64,000 nucleotides of DNA from JADGNZ01 sp963715895 (GTDB lineage: Bacteria > Acidobacteriota > Thermoanaerobaculia > Gp7-AA8), in NCBI GenBank assembly GCA_963715895.1, contig OY970284.1, positions 4,774,001-4,838,000 of the forward strand. The letters run 5' to 3'. This document shows positions 1 to 7,981 of the stretch, one piece after another; position 1 is the stretch's first letter, and the number at the start of each line of letters is the position of its first letter. Made by a program: the position numbers and the translations under genes. Below the pieces are notes generated by a model, which was not told where the DNA came from, did no database searches, and saw only the letters and a list, made by a program, of their open reading frames with translations.

Positions 1-75
1 TGGAGTATGACACGAGTATGACCGGCGCGTAGCGCCCTGTCCCGGATGCGCGCGAAGGCGCGCTCGGCAATCCAG

Positions 76-105
76 CCCCGCGCTCGGCGTAGCACGAGCG
101 CGGGG
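76..105. repeat. Perfect 11-bp GC hairpin
   Basis: CCCCGCGCTCG at 76-86 pairs exactly with CGAGCGCGGGG at 95-105 across an 8-base loop. A similar but imperfect phrase recurs at about 237-262. There is no T-run, so a simple intrinsic terminator is not supported. Confidence 0.7.
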
Positions 106-127
106 TACGAGGGTGTCGCCAATTTCC

Positions 128-215
128 CGGCCGCGGAGGCGGCCGTGACAACGCCAGCCAATTCGCGACAGAAGCGCGATCACCGCAGCCTCTGTGGCGG
201 CCGCCTCCGCGGCCG
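128..215. repeat. Inverted repeat, 18-bp arms
   Basis: The 18-base arm at 128-145 (CGGCCGCGGAGGCGGCCG) is the exact reverse complement of 198-215. Each arm is also nearly self-complementary. The 52 bases between the arms hold nothing I recognise. Confidence 0.7.
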
Positions 216-352
216 CACTTCACATCCCCACCGATACCCCGCGCTCGCGCTGCGCCGAGCGCGCAACCAAAAATTTCGCGGCGCGCGCAGAACCACTGGC
301 AAGTAGAGGACAGAGAGAAACCGCCTCCGTGTCTCTGTGGTGAACAGGCTCT

Positions 353-892
353 TCAGGCCTGCGCCACGGCCGGTGTCGGCGTCGGAGTCCGTCTTCGGAG
401 GATCGCGGCCGATACCAGCGTCACGATCAATCCGACCGGGAAGGGCTCGATGAAGGTCATGGCGACGTTCATCAGAGGGTTGTCGAGCGTGACCTTCAGC
501 TGATCCATCTCCTTCTTCTTCGCCGCGATGGCCGCCTCGGTCGCTCCCGTCGCGCGCATTTCACCGATCTCGCGCGCGGAGTACTTGTCGACGAAGTCGG
601 GCATCATCGTGAAGTAGATGATCTCCCACGAGGCCACATAGAGCACGCTCGAGATGAGGGTGATGAGCAGGCCCACCGCTGTGGCGCGGCCGAAGGTGAT
701 CGTGCCGCCGATGTTCTCCCGATACGAACGGATGCCGAAAAAGACCAGCAGGAAGGAGAGGAAGATGGCGGAGTAGCCAATGAGCTCGCCGCTACGGCTA
801 CTGATCTCTGCCTCGAGGGGGAGGGTGAGAAACATCATGGCCGAGGAGATGGCGCCGGAGAGGAGGCCGAAGACGATGACGACTTTTCTCAT
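353..892 (-). CDS. DUF4199 family membrane protein
   Basis: This 179-residue protein has four predicted membrane helices (about residues 5-25, 40-58, 73-95 and 145-165) and a charged, Lys/Glu-rich extracytoplasmic stretch between helices 3 and 4. Size, helix spacing and the loop with 'YSAREIGEMRATGATEAAI' match DUF4199 proteins, whose biochemical role is unknown. It lies about 110 bases downstream of the LuxR-type membrane regulator on the same strand, a pairing I recall from other genomes, so the two may be co-expressed. The start at 892 gives an immediate first membrane helix. The family assignment is from memory of the pattern and not from a search. Confidence 0.85.
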   Translation of the reverse strand: MRKVVIVFGLLSGAISSAMMFLTLPLEAEISSRSGELIGYSAIFLSFLLVFFGIRSYRENIGGTITFGRATAVGLLITLISSVLYVASWEIIYFTMMPDFVDKYSAREIGEMRATGATEAAIAAKKKEMDQLKVTLDNPLMNVAMTFIEPFPVGLIVTLVSAAILRRRTPTPTPAVAQA

Positions 893-1000
893 TTGCGTGT
901 TTCCTTTCGCGGCCCAAGGTACGGCCTGGTCATGGCCGTTGTCGGCCTACTTTCGGGTGATTTTCGGGTCAACTAAAGTATGAATCAGGCAAAGTATGAA

Positions 1001-1447
1001 TCAGGGGATCAGCCTCAGATCCTTCCCCTTCTGCACGGCCTGGACGCGCCTGTTGACCTGCATCTTCTCGAACAGGCGGGAGGAGTGCGTCTTCACCGTA
1101 TTCTCGGAGACGAAGAGCTTCTCGCCGATCTCGCGGTTGCTCAGACCCTGGGCGATGAGACCAAGGATCTCGTGCTCGCGGGCGGTGAGACCGACTTCCT
1201 TCAGCTTCTCGGAGTTGAGGGTAAACGGACCGTCCATCCGCACCGGAACTTCCCGGATCACCACCACTTCCTTCGCGCGTGTCCATCGCAGCCCGAAGTA
1301 GATGCCGAGGGCGGTGAAGATCAGGGCGACCAGACCGCCGTAGATCTCGGAGGGGTATTCGTGGACGAAATGCTTGTACTCGATGATCTTCAGCAACGCG
1401 ATTAGGACGCCGCCAACGGCTCCGTAGAGAACGACCTGTCTGACCAT
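1001..1447 (-). CDS. LuxR-type regulator with N-terminal membrane helices
   Basis: The C-terminal half carries a complete LuxR/GerE helix-turn-helix: 'LTAREHEILGLIAQGLSN' followed by 'REIGEKLFVSENTVKTHSSR'. It is preceded by two hydrophobic helices (about residues 3-20 and 32-50 from the chosen start). There is no receiver domain, so this is a membrane-anchored DNA-binding protein. I chose the ATG at 1447 (148 residues), which puts the first helix at the N terminus as in similar proteins. The frame stays open upstream with ATGs at 1603 and 1636; the 1603 start has an AGGAAG-like site but would leave only 13 bases to the divergent gene. The neighbouring DUF4199 gene may be a target or partner. 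Confidence 0.85.
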   Translation of the reverse strand: MVRQVVLYGAVGGVLIALLKIIEYKHFVHEYPSEIYGGLVALIFTALGIYFGLRWTRAKEVVVIREVPVRMDGPFTLNSEKLKEVGLTAREHEILGLIAQGLSNREIGEKLFVSENTVKTHSSRLFEKMQVNRRVQAVQKGKDLRLIP

Positions 1448-1616
1448 GGATGGAGGAAGTCTACCAATCGCCGAGGCGATTCGTCGCTCCTCCGTGAGCC
1501 AGGTCACCGCGTCCTTTTCGTTCCGAACCGAGAATGGTGCGAGACGAACCGGCAACGTCTCCCATCGCGTCTCCGCCTTGGCCACCTCGAAAAAACGACC
1601 CATAAGGAGCTTCCTC

Positions 1617-2936
1617 TTGCGCTGTCTGTCTGTCATGCGTCATTCCGTTGTGCGGCTGTTCGTTCTTACCAGCGTTGCGGTGTTTCTCTCCACTTCTGCA
1701 ACCGCCGGGGTGGTGGGGAGCGGGACACCGACCTCCTGCACCGAGGCGGCGCTGACCGCGCAGTTCGCGGCGGGAGGCACGGTGACGTTCAACTGCGGTG
1801 CGGGGCCGCAGACCATTCCGATCACCTTCACGATGTTCATCGGCTCGACGAACCCGAAGCTCACCGTCGACGGCGGCGACACCATCACCCTGGACGGGAC
1901 CGGCATCACCTCGGGGATGCTGGCCATCAACGCCAGCGCCACGACCCTGCCGGATGTGACCTTCAAACACATCACTTTCGCCAACGGCAACATCAACACG
2001 GGGCTGGTGGCCGGCGGCGCCATTCAGAACTTCGGAAAGCTGACCATCGATACGGTCACCTTTACGAAGAATCAGGCGCTCGGCAGCGGCGGCGGGATCT
2101 TCCAGGAGCCGTGCACCGGCTGCCTCGACCCGTCGCTCACCGTCACGCACTCGCTTTTCCAGAACAACAGCGGCGGCAGCGGCGCGGCCATCAGCATGGA
2201 GGGGGGATTCGCGTCGGTGGCCGATTCAACGTTCAGCGGAAACACGGCACCGTTCGCCGGCGCCATCGAGGTCTTCAGCAACTCGACCTTCAAGGTCATC
2301 ATGACCATCGACCGCTCCACGTTCACCGGCAACGCCTCCACCTTCGGCGGCGGCGCGATCGGTGTCGACAATCTCAACAGCGGAAGCAGCGTCACGATCA
2401 CGAACGACACCTTCACCGGCAATACCGCCACCGGCGCCGGCGGCCAGGGGTCGGCGCTGAATCTCTCCGCTTCGCCGGTGACGGTCACCAACTGCACCAT
2501 CGCCGGCAATACCGCCGCGCCGTCAGGCGGAGCCGTTGCGTTCGGTAACCGCACGCCGCTGAACGCGGTGATCAACACCATCATCGCCGGCAATACCGGC
2601 GGCAACTGTTCGTTCTCCGGCGCCAGCATCTTCGCCGGAGGACACAACATCCAGTTCGGCGATTCGACCTGCATCGGAATGACGGTGGCCAATCCCCTGC
2701 TCGGCCCGCTGGCGAACAACGGCGGACCGACGCAGACGATGGCGATCGGCGCCGGCAGCCCGGCCATCGACGGCGGCGACACGGTCAACGCCCCCCCGAC
2801 CGATCAGCGCGGCGTCCCGCGGACAGACGGCAACGGCGACGGCATCATCTCCGTCGATATCGGCGCCTTCGAGGCGCCGGCGTTTGGCGGGAGCGCCAGT
2901 CCGGCGCCGAGACGGCGTCGCGCCGTACGGCCATAG
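1617..2936 (+). CDS. Secreted right-handed beta-helix protein, choice-of-anchor Q type
   Basis: After a signal peptide (hydrophobic core 'LFVLTSVAVFLSTSATAG') come repeated Asn/Gly/Thr-rich turns such as 'FTGNTATGAGGQGSALNLS' and 'IAGNTAAPSGGAVAFGN', typical of pectate-lyase-like parallel beta-helices. The C terminus has the choice-of-anchor Q pattern: 'NNGGPTQTMAIGAGSPAID', then 'DQRG' and 'DIGAFE'. It ends in an Arg-rich tail 'PAPRRRRAVRP'. I chose a TTG start at 1617 because AAGGAG at 1604-1609 sits 7 bases upstream; the alternative is ATG at 1635. It is probably a surface or extracellular protein, and the ligand or substrate cannot be told. Confidence 0.85.
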   Translation: MRCLSVMRHSVVRLFVLTSVAVFLSTSATAGVVGSGTPTSCTEAALTAQFAAGGTVTFNCGAGPQTIPITFTMFIGSTNPKLTVDGGDTITLDGTGITSGMLAINASATTLPDVTFKHITFANGNINTGLVAGGAIQNFGKLTIDTVTFTKNQALGSGGGIFQEPCTGCLDPSLTVTHSLFQNNSGGSGAAISMEGGFASVADSTFSGNTAPFAGAIEVFSNSTFKVIMTIDRSTFTGNASTFGGGAIGVDNLNSGSSVTITNDTFTGNTATGAGGQGSALNLSASPVTVTNCTIAGNTAAPSGGAVAFGNRTPLNAVINTIIAGNTGGNCSFSGASIFAGGHNIQFGDSTCIGMTVANPLLGPLANNGGPTQTMAIGAGSPAIDGGDTVNAPPTDQRGVPRTDGNGDGIISVDIGAFEAPAFGGSASPAPRRRRAVRP

Positions 2937-2982
2937 AGCTGCCGCGCCGGACGCCGGGGACTTCTGATCTAATCCGTCGCGC

Positions 2983-4392
2983 ATGTCCGATCTGAAACTG
3001 TTCAACACCCTGACACGGGAGAAAGAGACGTTCGAGCCGCTCGTGCCGGGCGAAGTGCGCATGTATTCGTGCGGGCCGACGGTCTACAACCATCTGCACA
3101 TCGGCAACATGCGCACCTTCGTCTGGGGCGACGTCCTGCGGCGCTACCTGGAGTGGCGCGGGCTGCGGGTGAAGCAGGTCATGAACGTCACCGACGTCGA
3201 GGACAAGATCATCCGCAACGCCGCGGCGGCGGGGAAGGATCTGACGAGCTACACGGCGCCGTTCATCGAGTCGTTCCACACGTCACTACAAAAACTCCGC
3301 GTCCGCCCCGCCGACGCCTATCCGCGGGCCACGGAGTACATCCCGCAGATGGTGGCGCTGGTCCAGCAGCTCACCGAGCGCGGCCACACGTACGTCGCCG
3401 ATGGGTCGACCTATTTCAAGGTCTCGACGATGCCCGGCTACGGCAAGCTGTCGCGCGTCGAGATCGACGAGACCAGCGAATACAGCCGCGTCGAGTCAGA
3501 CGAATACGAGAAGGAATCGGCGCGCGACTTCGTGCTCTGGAAGGCGAAGAAGGAGAACGAGCCGGCCTGGCAGACGCCGATCGGCGAGGGGCGTCCGGGT
3601 TGGCATCTCGAGTGTTCGGCGATGTCGATGGATCTCCTCGGCGAGACGTTCGACATCCACACCGGTGCGGTCGACCTGATCTTTCCGCATCACGAGAACG
3701 AGATCGCGCAGAGCGAGTCCGCAACCGGAAAACCGTTCGTGCGTTACTGGGTCCACGGCGAGCACCTCAACATCGACCAGCAGAAGATGTCGAAGTCGAT
3801 CGGCAACATCTACACCGTGCCGGAGATCGAGGGGATGGGTTACGACCTCCTGGCCCTCCGCTACGCGCTGCTGTCGGTCCCCTACCGGACGAAGCTCAAC
3901 TTCACGACGCATTCGCTCGACGACGCCAGGAACGCGCTCTCGCGGATCGGGTCGTTCCTCATCCGCCTCGACGAAGTCTCGCGCTCCGCCGCGCATGACG
4001 CGAAACACTCCGACGGCGCCGCTGACGATTTGATCGGCAAGTTTCTCACCGATTTCGAAACGGCGATGGATGACGATCTGAATACCGCCGGCGCCCTCGG
4101 CGCACTCTTCACGCTGATCCGCGAAGGCAATACCGCCCTCGACGACGGCCGCATCCTGGCCGGCGACGCCGAGGGGCTGAAGACGGCGCTGATGAAGATC
4201 GATCCGGTGCTGGACGTCTTTCCGAAGCGCGAAGAGAACCTCGACGCCGAGATCGAGGCACTGATTGCGGCCCGGAACGCGGCGCGGAAGTCGCGTAACT
4301 TCGCCGAGAGCGACCGCATCCGCGACGAGCTCCTCGCGCGCGGCATCCTGCTGGAAGACACGCCGGGAGGGACGCGGTGGCGGAAGAGCTGA
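2983..4392 (+). CDS. cysS: Cysteine--tRNA ligase
   Basis: CysS charges tRNA-Cys with cysteine in the cytoplasm. The 469-residue length is typical. Seen in order: the zinc-ligand Cys and class-I HIGH-like signature in 'YSCGPTVYNHLHIGNMRTF', the 'GRPGWHLECSAMS' motif with the second zinc Cys, 'FPHHENEIAQSE', and the KMSKS loop in 'QKMSKSIGNIYTV'. The C-terminal helical anticodon-binding part ends in 'ARNAARKSRNFAESDRIRDE'. ruvA follows after 19 bases, so the two are probably co-transcribed. Identification is secure. Confidence 0.98.
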   Translation: MSDLKLFNTLTREKETFEPLVPGEVRMYSCGPTVYNHLHIGNMRTFVWGDVLRRYLEWRGLRVKQVMNVTDVEDKIIRNAAAAGKDLTSYTAPFIESFHTSLQKLRVRPADAYPRATEYIPQMVALVQQLTERGHTYVADGSTYFKVSTMPGYGKLSRVEIDETSEYSRVESDEYEKESARDFVLWKAKKENEPAWQTPIGEGRPGWHLECSAMSMDLLGETFDIHTGAVDLIFPHHENEIAQSESATGKPFVRYWVHGEHLNIDQQKMSKSIGNIYTVPEIEGMGYDLLALRYALLSVPYRTKLNFTTHSLDDARNALSRIGSFLIRLDEVSRSAAHDAKHSDGAADDLIGKFLTDFETAMDDDLNTAGALGALFTLIREGNTALDDGRILAGDAEGLKTALMKIDPVLDVFPKREENLDAEIEALIAARNAARKSRNFAESDRIRDELLARGILLEDTPGGTRWRKS

Positions 4393-4411
4393 CGGAGCGC
4401 GGTACCGAATC

Positions 4412-5008
4412 ATGATCGGCTACCTCGAAGGAACGCTCAAACAACTCGACGCCACGCGCGCGCTCGTGCTCGCCGGCGGCGTCGGCTACGAAGTGCACAT
4501 CTCGCTGCAGACCTACTACAAGCTGGAGGGGCAGAAGAGCGTTGCGTTGCAGATCTTCACGCACGTCCGCGAGGATGCCCTTTCGCTCTACGGTTTCGCC
4601 AGCGCCGAGGAGAAGTTCGCATTCGGGAAGCTGATCTCGATCTCCGGTATCGGGCCGACGCTGGCGCAGAAGATCCTCTCCGGCATCGATGCGCCGGACC
4701 TGGCGGAGGCCGTAACCAGAGGCGACGTGCGCAAGCTCTCGTCAATCCCGGGCGTGGGCAAGAAGACGGCAGACCGCATCATCCTCGAACTGCGCGACAA
4801 GCTGCTGCTCCCGGAATCCGCCCGCGAGCAGGCCACGCCTTCGGCGCGCACATCGATGGATGACGACGTCCACTCAGCCCTCATCAACCTCGGCTACAAA
4901 CCGAGGGACGCCGAGGCCGCGCTCGAAATGGCCCGCAAAGAGCTCGGCAACGACGCCGAGCTCTCCGCGCTGCTGAAGGCCGCGCTGCGACAGCTCACGC
5001 GGTCGTGA
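4412..5008 (+). CDS. ruvA: Holliday junction branch migration protein RuvA
   Basis: RuvA binds Holliday junctions and loads the RuvB motor. At 198 residues it has normal length. The N-terminal OB-fold starts 'MIGYLEGTLKQLDATRALVL'. The two helix-hairpin-helix motifs are 'ISGIGPTLAQKIL' and 'IPGVGKKTADRIILEL'. The flexible acidic linker is followed by domain III ('INLGYKPRDAEAALEMARKE'). The start at 4412 is fixed by homology; the frame is open further upstream but that overlaps cysS. ruvC and ruvB are not adjacent. The last 14 bases overlap the end of the convergent doxX gene. Confidence 0.97.
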   Translation: MIGYLEGTLKQLDATRALVLAGGVGYEVHISLQTYYKLEGQKSVALQIFTHVREDALSLYGFASAEEKFAFGKLISISGIGPTLAQKILSGIDAPDLAEAVTRGDVRKLSSIPGVGKKTADRIILELRDKLLLPESAREQATPSARTSMDDDVHSALINLGYKPRDAEAALEMARKELGNDAELSALLKAALRQLTRS

Positions 5009-5417
5009 CCACCGGCGTCTTCCGGCGAAGAGCGTTGTCGACGCTCCAGATGCCGGCGCCGTGCGCGGCGACGAACAGCCATACGAAGCAGTAGAGCACC
5101 GCCAGCTCGCCCTGATTCTGGACAGGCCAGAAGCCGCCGTGTGCGTGGGCGATGAAATACGCGGCCGCCATCTCGCCGCTGGCGATGAAGGCGGCGATCC
5201 CGGTGAAGAAGCCGATGGCGATCAGAAAACCGCAGATCAGCTCCAGGCCTCCTGCCACCATCATCAACGGCGGCAATGAGCCGCTGCCGCTCATCCCCGC
5301 GGGCATCGGCGGGTAGCCAAGGAGTTTCTGCGTTCCATGCAGCGCGAACATCAGTCCCGCGACGATCCGAAGGATGGCAAATGTCTGGGCCGAAAAACGC
5401 CCCATAAGCTCAGCCAT
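4995..5417 (-). CDS. DoxX family membrane protein
   Basis: This 140-residue protein has four membrane helices and the DoxX pattern: 'LRIVAGLMFALHGTQKLLG' in helix 1, 'LELICGFLIAIGFFTGIAA' in helix 2, 'YFIAHAHGGFWPVQNQGELA' and a last helix. DoxX proteins are small integral membrane proteins of uncertain function, linked in some bacteria to redox or thiol homeostasis. The stop overlaps the convergent ruvA stop by 14 bases. ATG at 5417 is chosen; a second in-frame ATG lies at 5405. Confidence 0.9.
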   Translation of the reverse strand: MAELMGRFSAQTFAILRIVAGLMFALHGTQKLLGYPPMPAGMSGSGSLPPLMMVAGGLELICGFLIAIGFFTGIAAFIASGEMAAAYFIAHAHGGFWPVQNQGELAVLYCFVWLFVAAHGAGIWSVDNALRRKTPVVTTA

Positions 5418-5489
5418 TACTGTACCCCCGACTCGCAGGCGTTCACGTAACGGGCCAACCGGGCGCGGCGATTGCTCTACCAGAGGACG

Positions 5490-6446
5490 ATGCGCATTTC
5501 CCAGACGACGGCTCGCATCCTCCCTCTCCTCTTTCTGCTGGCGACCTCGGCGGCCGCGCACGACACCGGCCCGACTCTGCTCGACCACGCCTGGCCGGCC
5601 ATTCCCGTTCGCAGCGTGAGCACGATCGGGAGCGGAATCGGCGTCGTCTTCAGCCCCGATCTCTCCGTGGCCGACAACTGCCACTTCTATGAGGCGCTCG
5701 GATTCGCCTGCTTTCAGGGAGCGGACTGGGAGACGATTCTGGACGACGTCCATCGCCATAACGTTCTCTATCCGGAGCGGCGGGTCTTCACCCTGATCCT
5801 GGAAACCCACGGCACGAACGGCAACGGCCTCAAGCTCCAGACGAGCTACAACCCCGACGCGGACCGCTCGTACATCGCCGCCGGTGCACTGCAACAGCGC
5901 CTCGAGCCGGAGGGGATCTATTACGTGATCATCAGCGCGTGTAACTCCGGGCGGCTCCTGCGGCCGGCGATTTACAACCAGCTCGATCCGAACAACGGTG
6001 ACAAGCTCTTCCTCCCCGCGACCAAGGGGATCGTCGATGCCTCGCCGGACTTCGTGGCGTCGCGAAGCGCCGTCACGATCATCACGCCGCTGTCGAGCCA
6101 CATCGAGACGACGCTGGTCGGCAAACTGCCGGAGCTCTCCGCTTCGGCGCGCCGCGCCATCATCGAGTCGTCCAGGAACCTCGGCTTCACTCCGCCGAAG
6201 GAGTTCGCCGTCTCCGACATGATGGTGGCGATGTTGACGCGCGATTCCAAGCTCCAGCTCACCGCGGGCAGTTACGTCGATGAGCTGAACCGTCAGATGG
6301 ACCCTGTCGACCGCAGCGAACAGCTCTTCCGCAAGTTCGTCCGCTACGTGAACGGCGTCGCCGCCAGGCAATATCCGCCGCCGGCGAAGAAGGCGACCGT
6401 GGCGCACAAGACCGCCAGAAAAAAGAACGCCTCCGCCGGACGTTGA
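5490..6446 (+). CDS. Secreted protein with caspase-like His/Cys motifs
   Basis: This 318-residue protein has a signal peptide ending near 'LLATSAAAHD'. I do not recognise a named family. The stretch 'VFTLILETHGTNGNGLKL' (His107) followed 44 residues later by 'YYVIISACNSGRLLRP' (Cys151) is the strand-HG / strand-ACxSG arrangement of clan CD cysteine peptidases (caspases, metacaspases, legumain-like), so a secreted caspase-fold hydrolase is plausible. The C terminus is Lys/Ala-rich. ATG at 5490 follows GAGGACG and puts the Arg just before the hydrophobic core; an upstream ATG at 5472 is less likely. Fold assignment is inference from motifs only. Confidence 0.7.
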   Translation: MRISQTTARILPLLFLLATSAAAHDTGPTLLDHAWPAIPVRSVSTIGSGIGVVFSPDLSVADNCHFYEALGFACFQGADWETILDDVHRHNVLYPERRVFTLILETHGTNGNGLKLQTSYNPDADRSYIAAGALQQRLEPEGIYYVIISACNSGRLLRPAIYNQLDPNNGDKLFLPATKGIVDASPDFVASRSAVTIITPLSSHIETTLVGKLPELSASARRAIIESSRNLGFTPPKEFAVSDMMVAMLTRDSKLQLTAGSYVDELNRQMDPVDRSEQLFRKFVRYVNGVAARQYPPPAKKATVAHKTARKKNASAGR

Positions 6447-6510
6447 CACTGGAGCACTTCGTGCACAACAGCCGGACCGCACCGTGACACGAAAGGAGAT
6501 TAGACAAACC

Positions 6511-7170
6511 ATGAGAAGGATGAAAACGCATCGCTGGATCTTCGTGCTCTTCTGCGCACTGGCGCTTATGGCATTTGCCTGTCACAAGGAGAGCACCGAA
6601 AACACAAGCACCACGGACACCTATGCCACGAGCAGCAGCAGCGCGACCGATACCTCCGCCACGGCGTCGACGATCGATACCAGCGGCACGGCGACATCGG
6701 GGACGACCAGCACCGCGAGCACCACATCGAGCTCGGTTGATCCGGGCGACCAGGACTTCATGACGAACGTAGCCCAGGGCAGCATGGCCGAGGTCAGCCT
6801 CGGGCAGTTGGCGTCGTCGAAAACGGCCAATGCCGATGTGAAGGCGTTCGCCGACCGCATGGTGACCGATCACACCAAACTGAACGACGATCTGAAGCAA
6901 CTGGCGCAGACCAAAGGAGTGACCCTTCCCGCGGACGTCGACCAGGCCAGCAAAGACGCCGCCGACAAACTGTCGAAGAAGAGCGGCAAGGATTTCGACA
7001 AGTCCTACATCGGCGATATGGTCGCGGGCCACGAAAAAGTTGTGGCGGCGTTCGAGAAAGAGGCCAAAGACGGGAAGGATCCGGATTTGAAAACGTGGGT
7101 GACGAATTCGCTCCCGACGATCAAGGATCACCTGAAGATGGCGAAAGAGACGAAGGCGAAGTTGAAGTAA
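6511..7170 (+). CDS. DUF4142 lipoprotein
   Basis: The N terminus is a lipoprotein signal ('FCALALMAFAC', lipobox Cys), followed by a Ser/Thr-rich linker of about 50 residues and then a DUF4142 helical domain: 'DFMTNVAQGSMAEVSLGQLA', 'FADRMVTDHTKLNDDLKQLA', 'FDKSYIGDMVAGHEKVVAAF' and 'LPTIKDHLKMAKE'. DUF4142 proteins have a ferritin-like four-helix arrangement and are often induced by stress; the catalytic role is unknown. A strong terminator follows at 7196. The start at 6511 is chosen; an ATG at 6520 is also possible. Confidence 0.9.
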   Translation: MRRMKTHRWIFVLFCALALMAFACHKESTENTSTTDTYATSSSSATDTSATASTIDTSGTATSGTTSTASTTSSSVDPGDQDFMTNVAQGSMAEVSLGQLASSKTANADVKAFADRMVTDHTKLNDDLKQLAQTKGVTLPADVDQASKDAADKLSKKSGKDFDKSYIGDMVAGHEKVVAAFEKEAKDGKDPDLKTWVTNSLPTIKDHLKMAKETKAKLK

Positions 7171-7195
7171 ACGTTCCCGGCTTCGATTGAATGAA

Positions 7196-7226
7196 ACGCG
7201 CCGGCAAATGCCGGCGCGTTGTTTTT
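7196..7226 (+). terminator. Intrinsic terminator after DUF4142 gene
   Basis: A perfect 10-bp stem (ACGCGCCGGC, loop AAAT, GCCGGCGCGT) at 7196-7219 is followed by TGTTTTT. It lies 26 bases after the DUF4142 stop codon. Confidence 0.9.
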
Positions 7227-7278
7227 GGCGTCAACGAATGCGGCGTGACTCCGTCATTTCCTGCAAGGAGACCTAGTC

Positions 7279-7488
7279 ATGAAACGCCTGATCTCAATCG
7301 CAATGATCGTCGCGAGCCTCGGGGCCGCGGCATGTACAACCGCTGTCGTCGTTCGTCCGCGTCGCGCTGGATTGGTTCTCGTCAATGGCGTCTGGGTGGT
7401 ACCGCCGAGGGCCGGCGCCGTCTGGATCGCACCGCATTGGGAGCGCCGCGGATATGAGAGGGTCTGGATCGAAGGATTCTGGCGTTAA
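7279..7488 (+). CDS. Small YXWGXW-type lipoprotein
   Basis: This is a 69-residue protein with a signal and lipobox ('IVASLGAAAC'). The rest is aromatic-rich with Trp repeats: 'VNGVWVVPP', 'AVWIAPHWERRGY', 'VWIEGFWR'. This is the pattern of YXWGXW repeat envelope lipoproteins, whose function is unknown. AAGGAG lies about 10 bases upstream of the ATG. It stands alone after the terminator at 7196. Confidence 0.85.
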   Translation: MKRLISIAMIVASLGAAACTTAVVVRPRRAGLVLVNGVWVVPPRAGAVWIAPHWERRGYERVWIEGFWR

Positions 7489-7501
7489 TGAGCGCCGGAC
7501 C

Positions 7502-7936
7502 TCAGCTCTTTGAGAACTTCCATCCTTGATCGAGCAGGGGCACGGTGGCGCAGGCGGGACCTCCGTCGCGCGCCGTGCCCGCGATTCCCGCCTCGATGAA
7601 ACCGCCAATGACCGCTTTCGCGATCATCGGCCAGGTGATTCCAGCAAGCGGGATCTTCGCGCGGCGCGTCCAGCGCGACACCGTTTCACCAGCCATCGTG
7701 CCGGAATTGACGTAGACGAATCTGCCGTCGACCGGACCCTGCGCGAACGGCCCGAGGAAGTTTGGACTTCCATCGGGCCGGTCGTTGCGGACTCGCATCG
7801 GGAGCTCGAACACCATCTCGCGCGCACTGGCGCGACGCGGATCGAGGAGCTCGCTCTTGCCGCGCTGAACCTTGAAGCAGACCCCAGCCGGCGGCTCCCT
7901 GACGGTGATCCTGATCGAAACTTCCTGATCGTCCAT
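7502..7936 (-). CDS. DUF5990 family protein
   Basis: This 144-residue soluble protein matches DUF5990 along its length: 'IRITVREPPAGVCFKVQRGK', 'PDGSPNFLGPFAQGPVDGRF', 'VYVNSGTMAGE', 'WTRRAKIPLAGITWPMI' and 'GTARDGGPACATVPLL'. The function of the family is unknown. It is convergent with the YXWGXW gene (13 bases between stops). Confidence 0.88.
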   Translation of the reverse strand: MDDQEVSIRITVREPPAGVCFKVQRGKSELLDPRRASAREMVFELPMRVRNDRPDGSPNFLGPFAQGPVDGRFVYVNSGTMAGETVSRWTRRAKIPLAGITWPMIAKAVIGGFIEAGIAGTARDGGPACATVPLLDQGWKFSKS

Positions 7937-7981
7937 GCCGGCTTCGATCTTATCTAAACGGAGCGCTGGCGTCTCGCCGGC

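Larger units (their letters stand above)
1..352. other. Non-coding region with several inverted repeats
   Basis: I see no convincing gene here. An open frame on the plus strand (46-306) has Arg/Ala-rich, low-complexity content and looks like a by-product of the GC-rich repeats. The stretch holds a perfect 11-bp hairpin (76-105), a second related GC-rich palindromic phrase near 237-262, a long-range inverted repeat (128-145 with 198-215) and, at 323-344, a phrase reading CCTCCGTGTCTCTGTGGTGA that resembles the arm of the larger repeat at 33510-33587. It lies downstream of the minus-strand DUF4199 gene, so part of it may act in transcript ending. Confidence 0.5.

Noticed and set aside
975..1005. 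Tandem duplication AAAGTATGAATCAGG
   Set aside because: Two copies of a 15-16 base word overlapping the LuxR stop; a real duplication but too small to argue a function.
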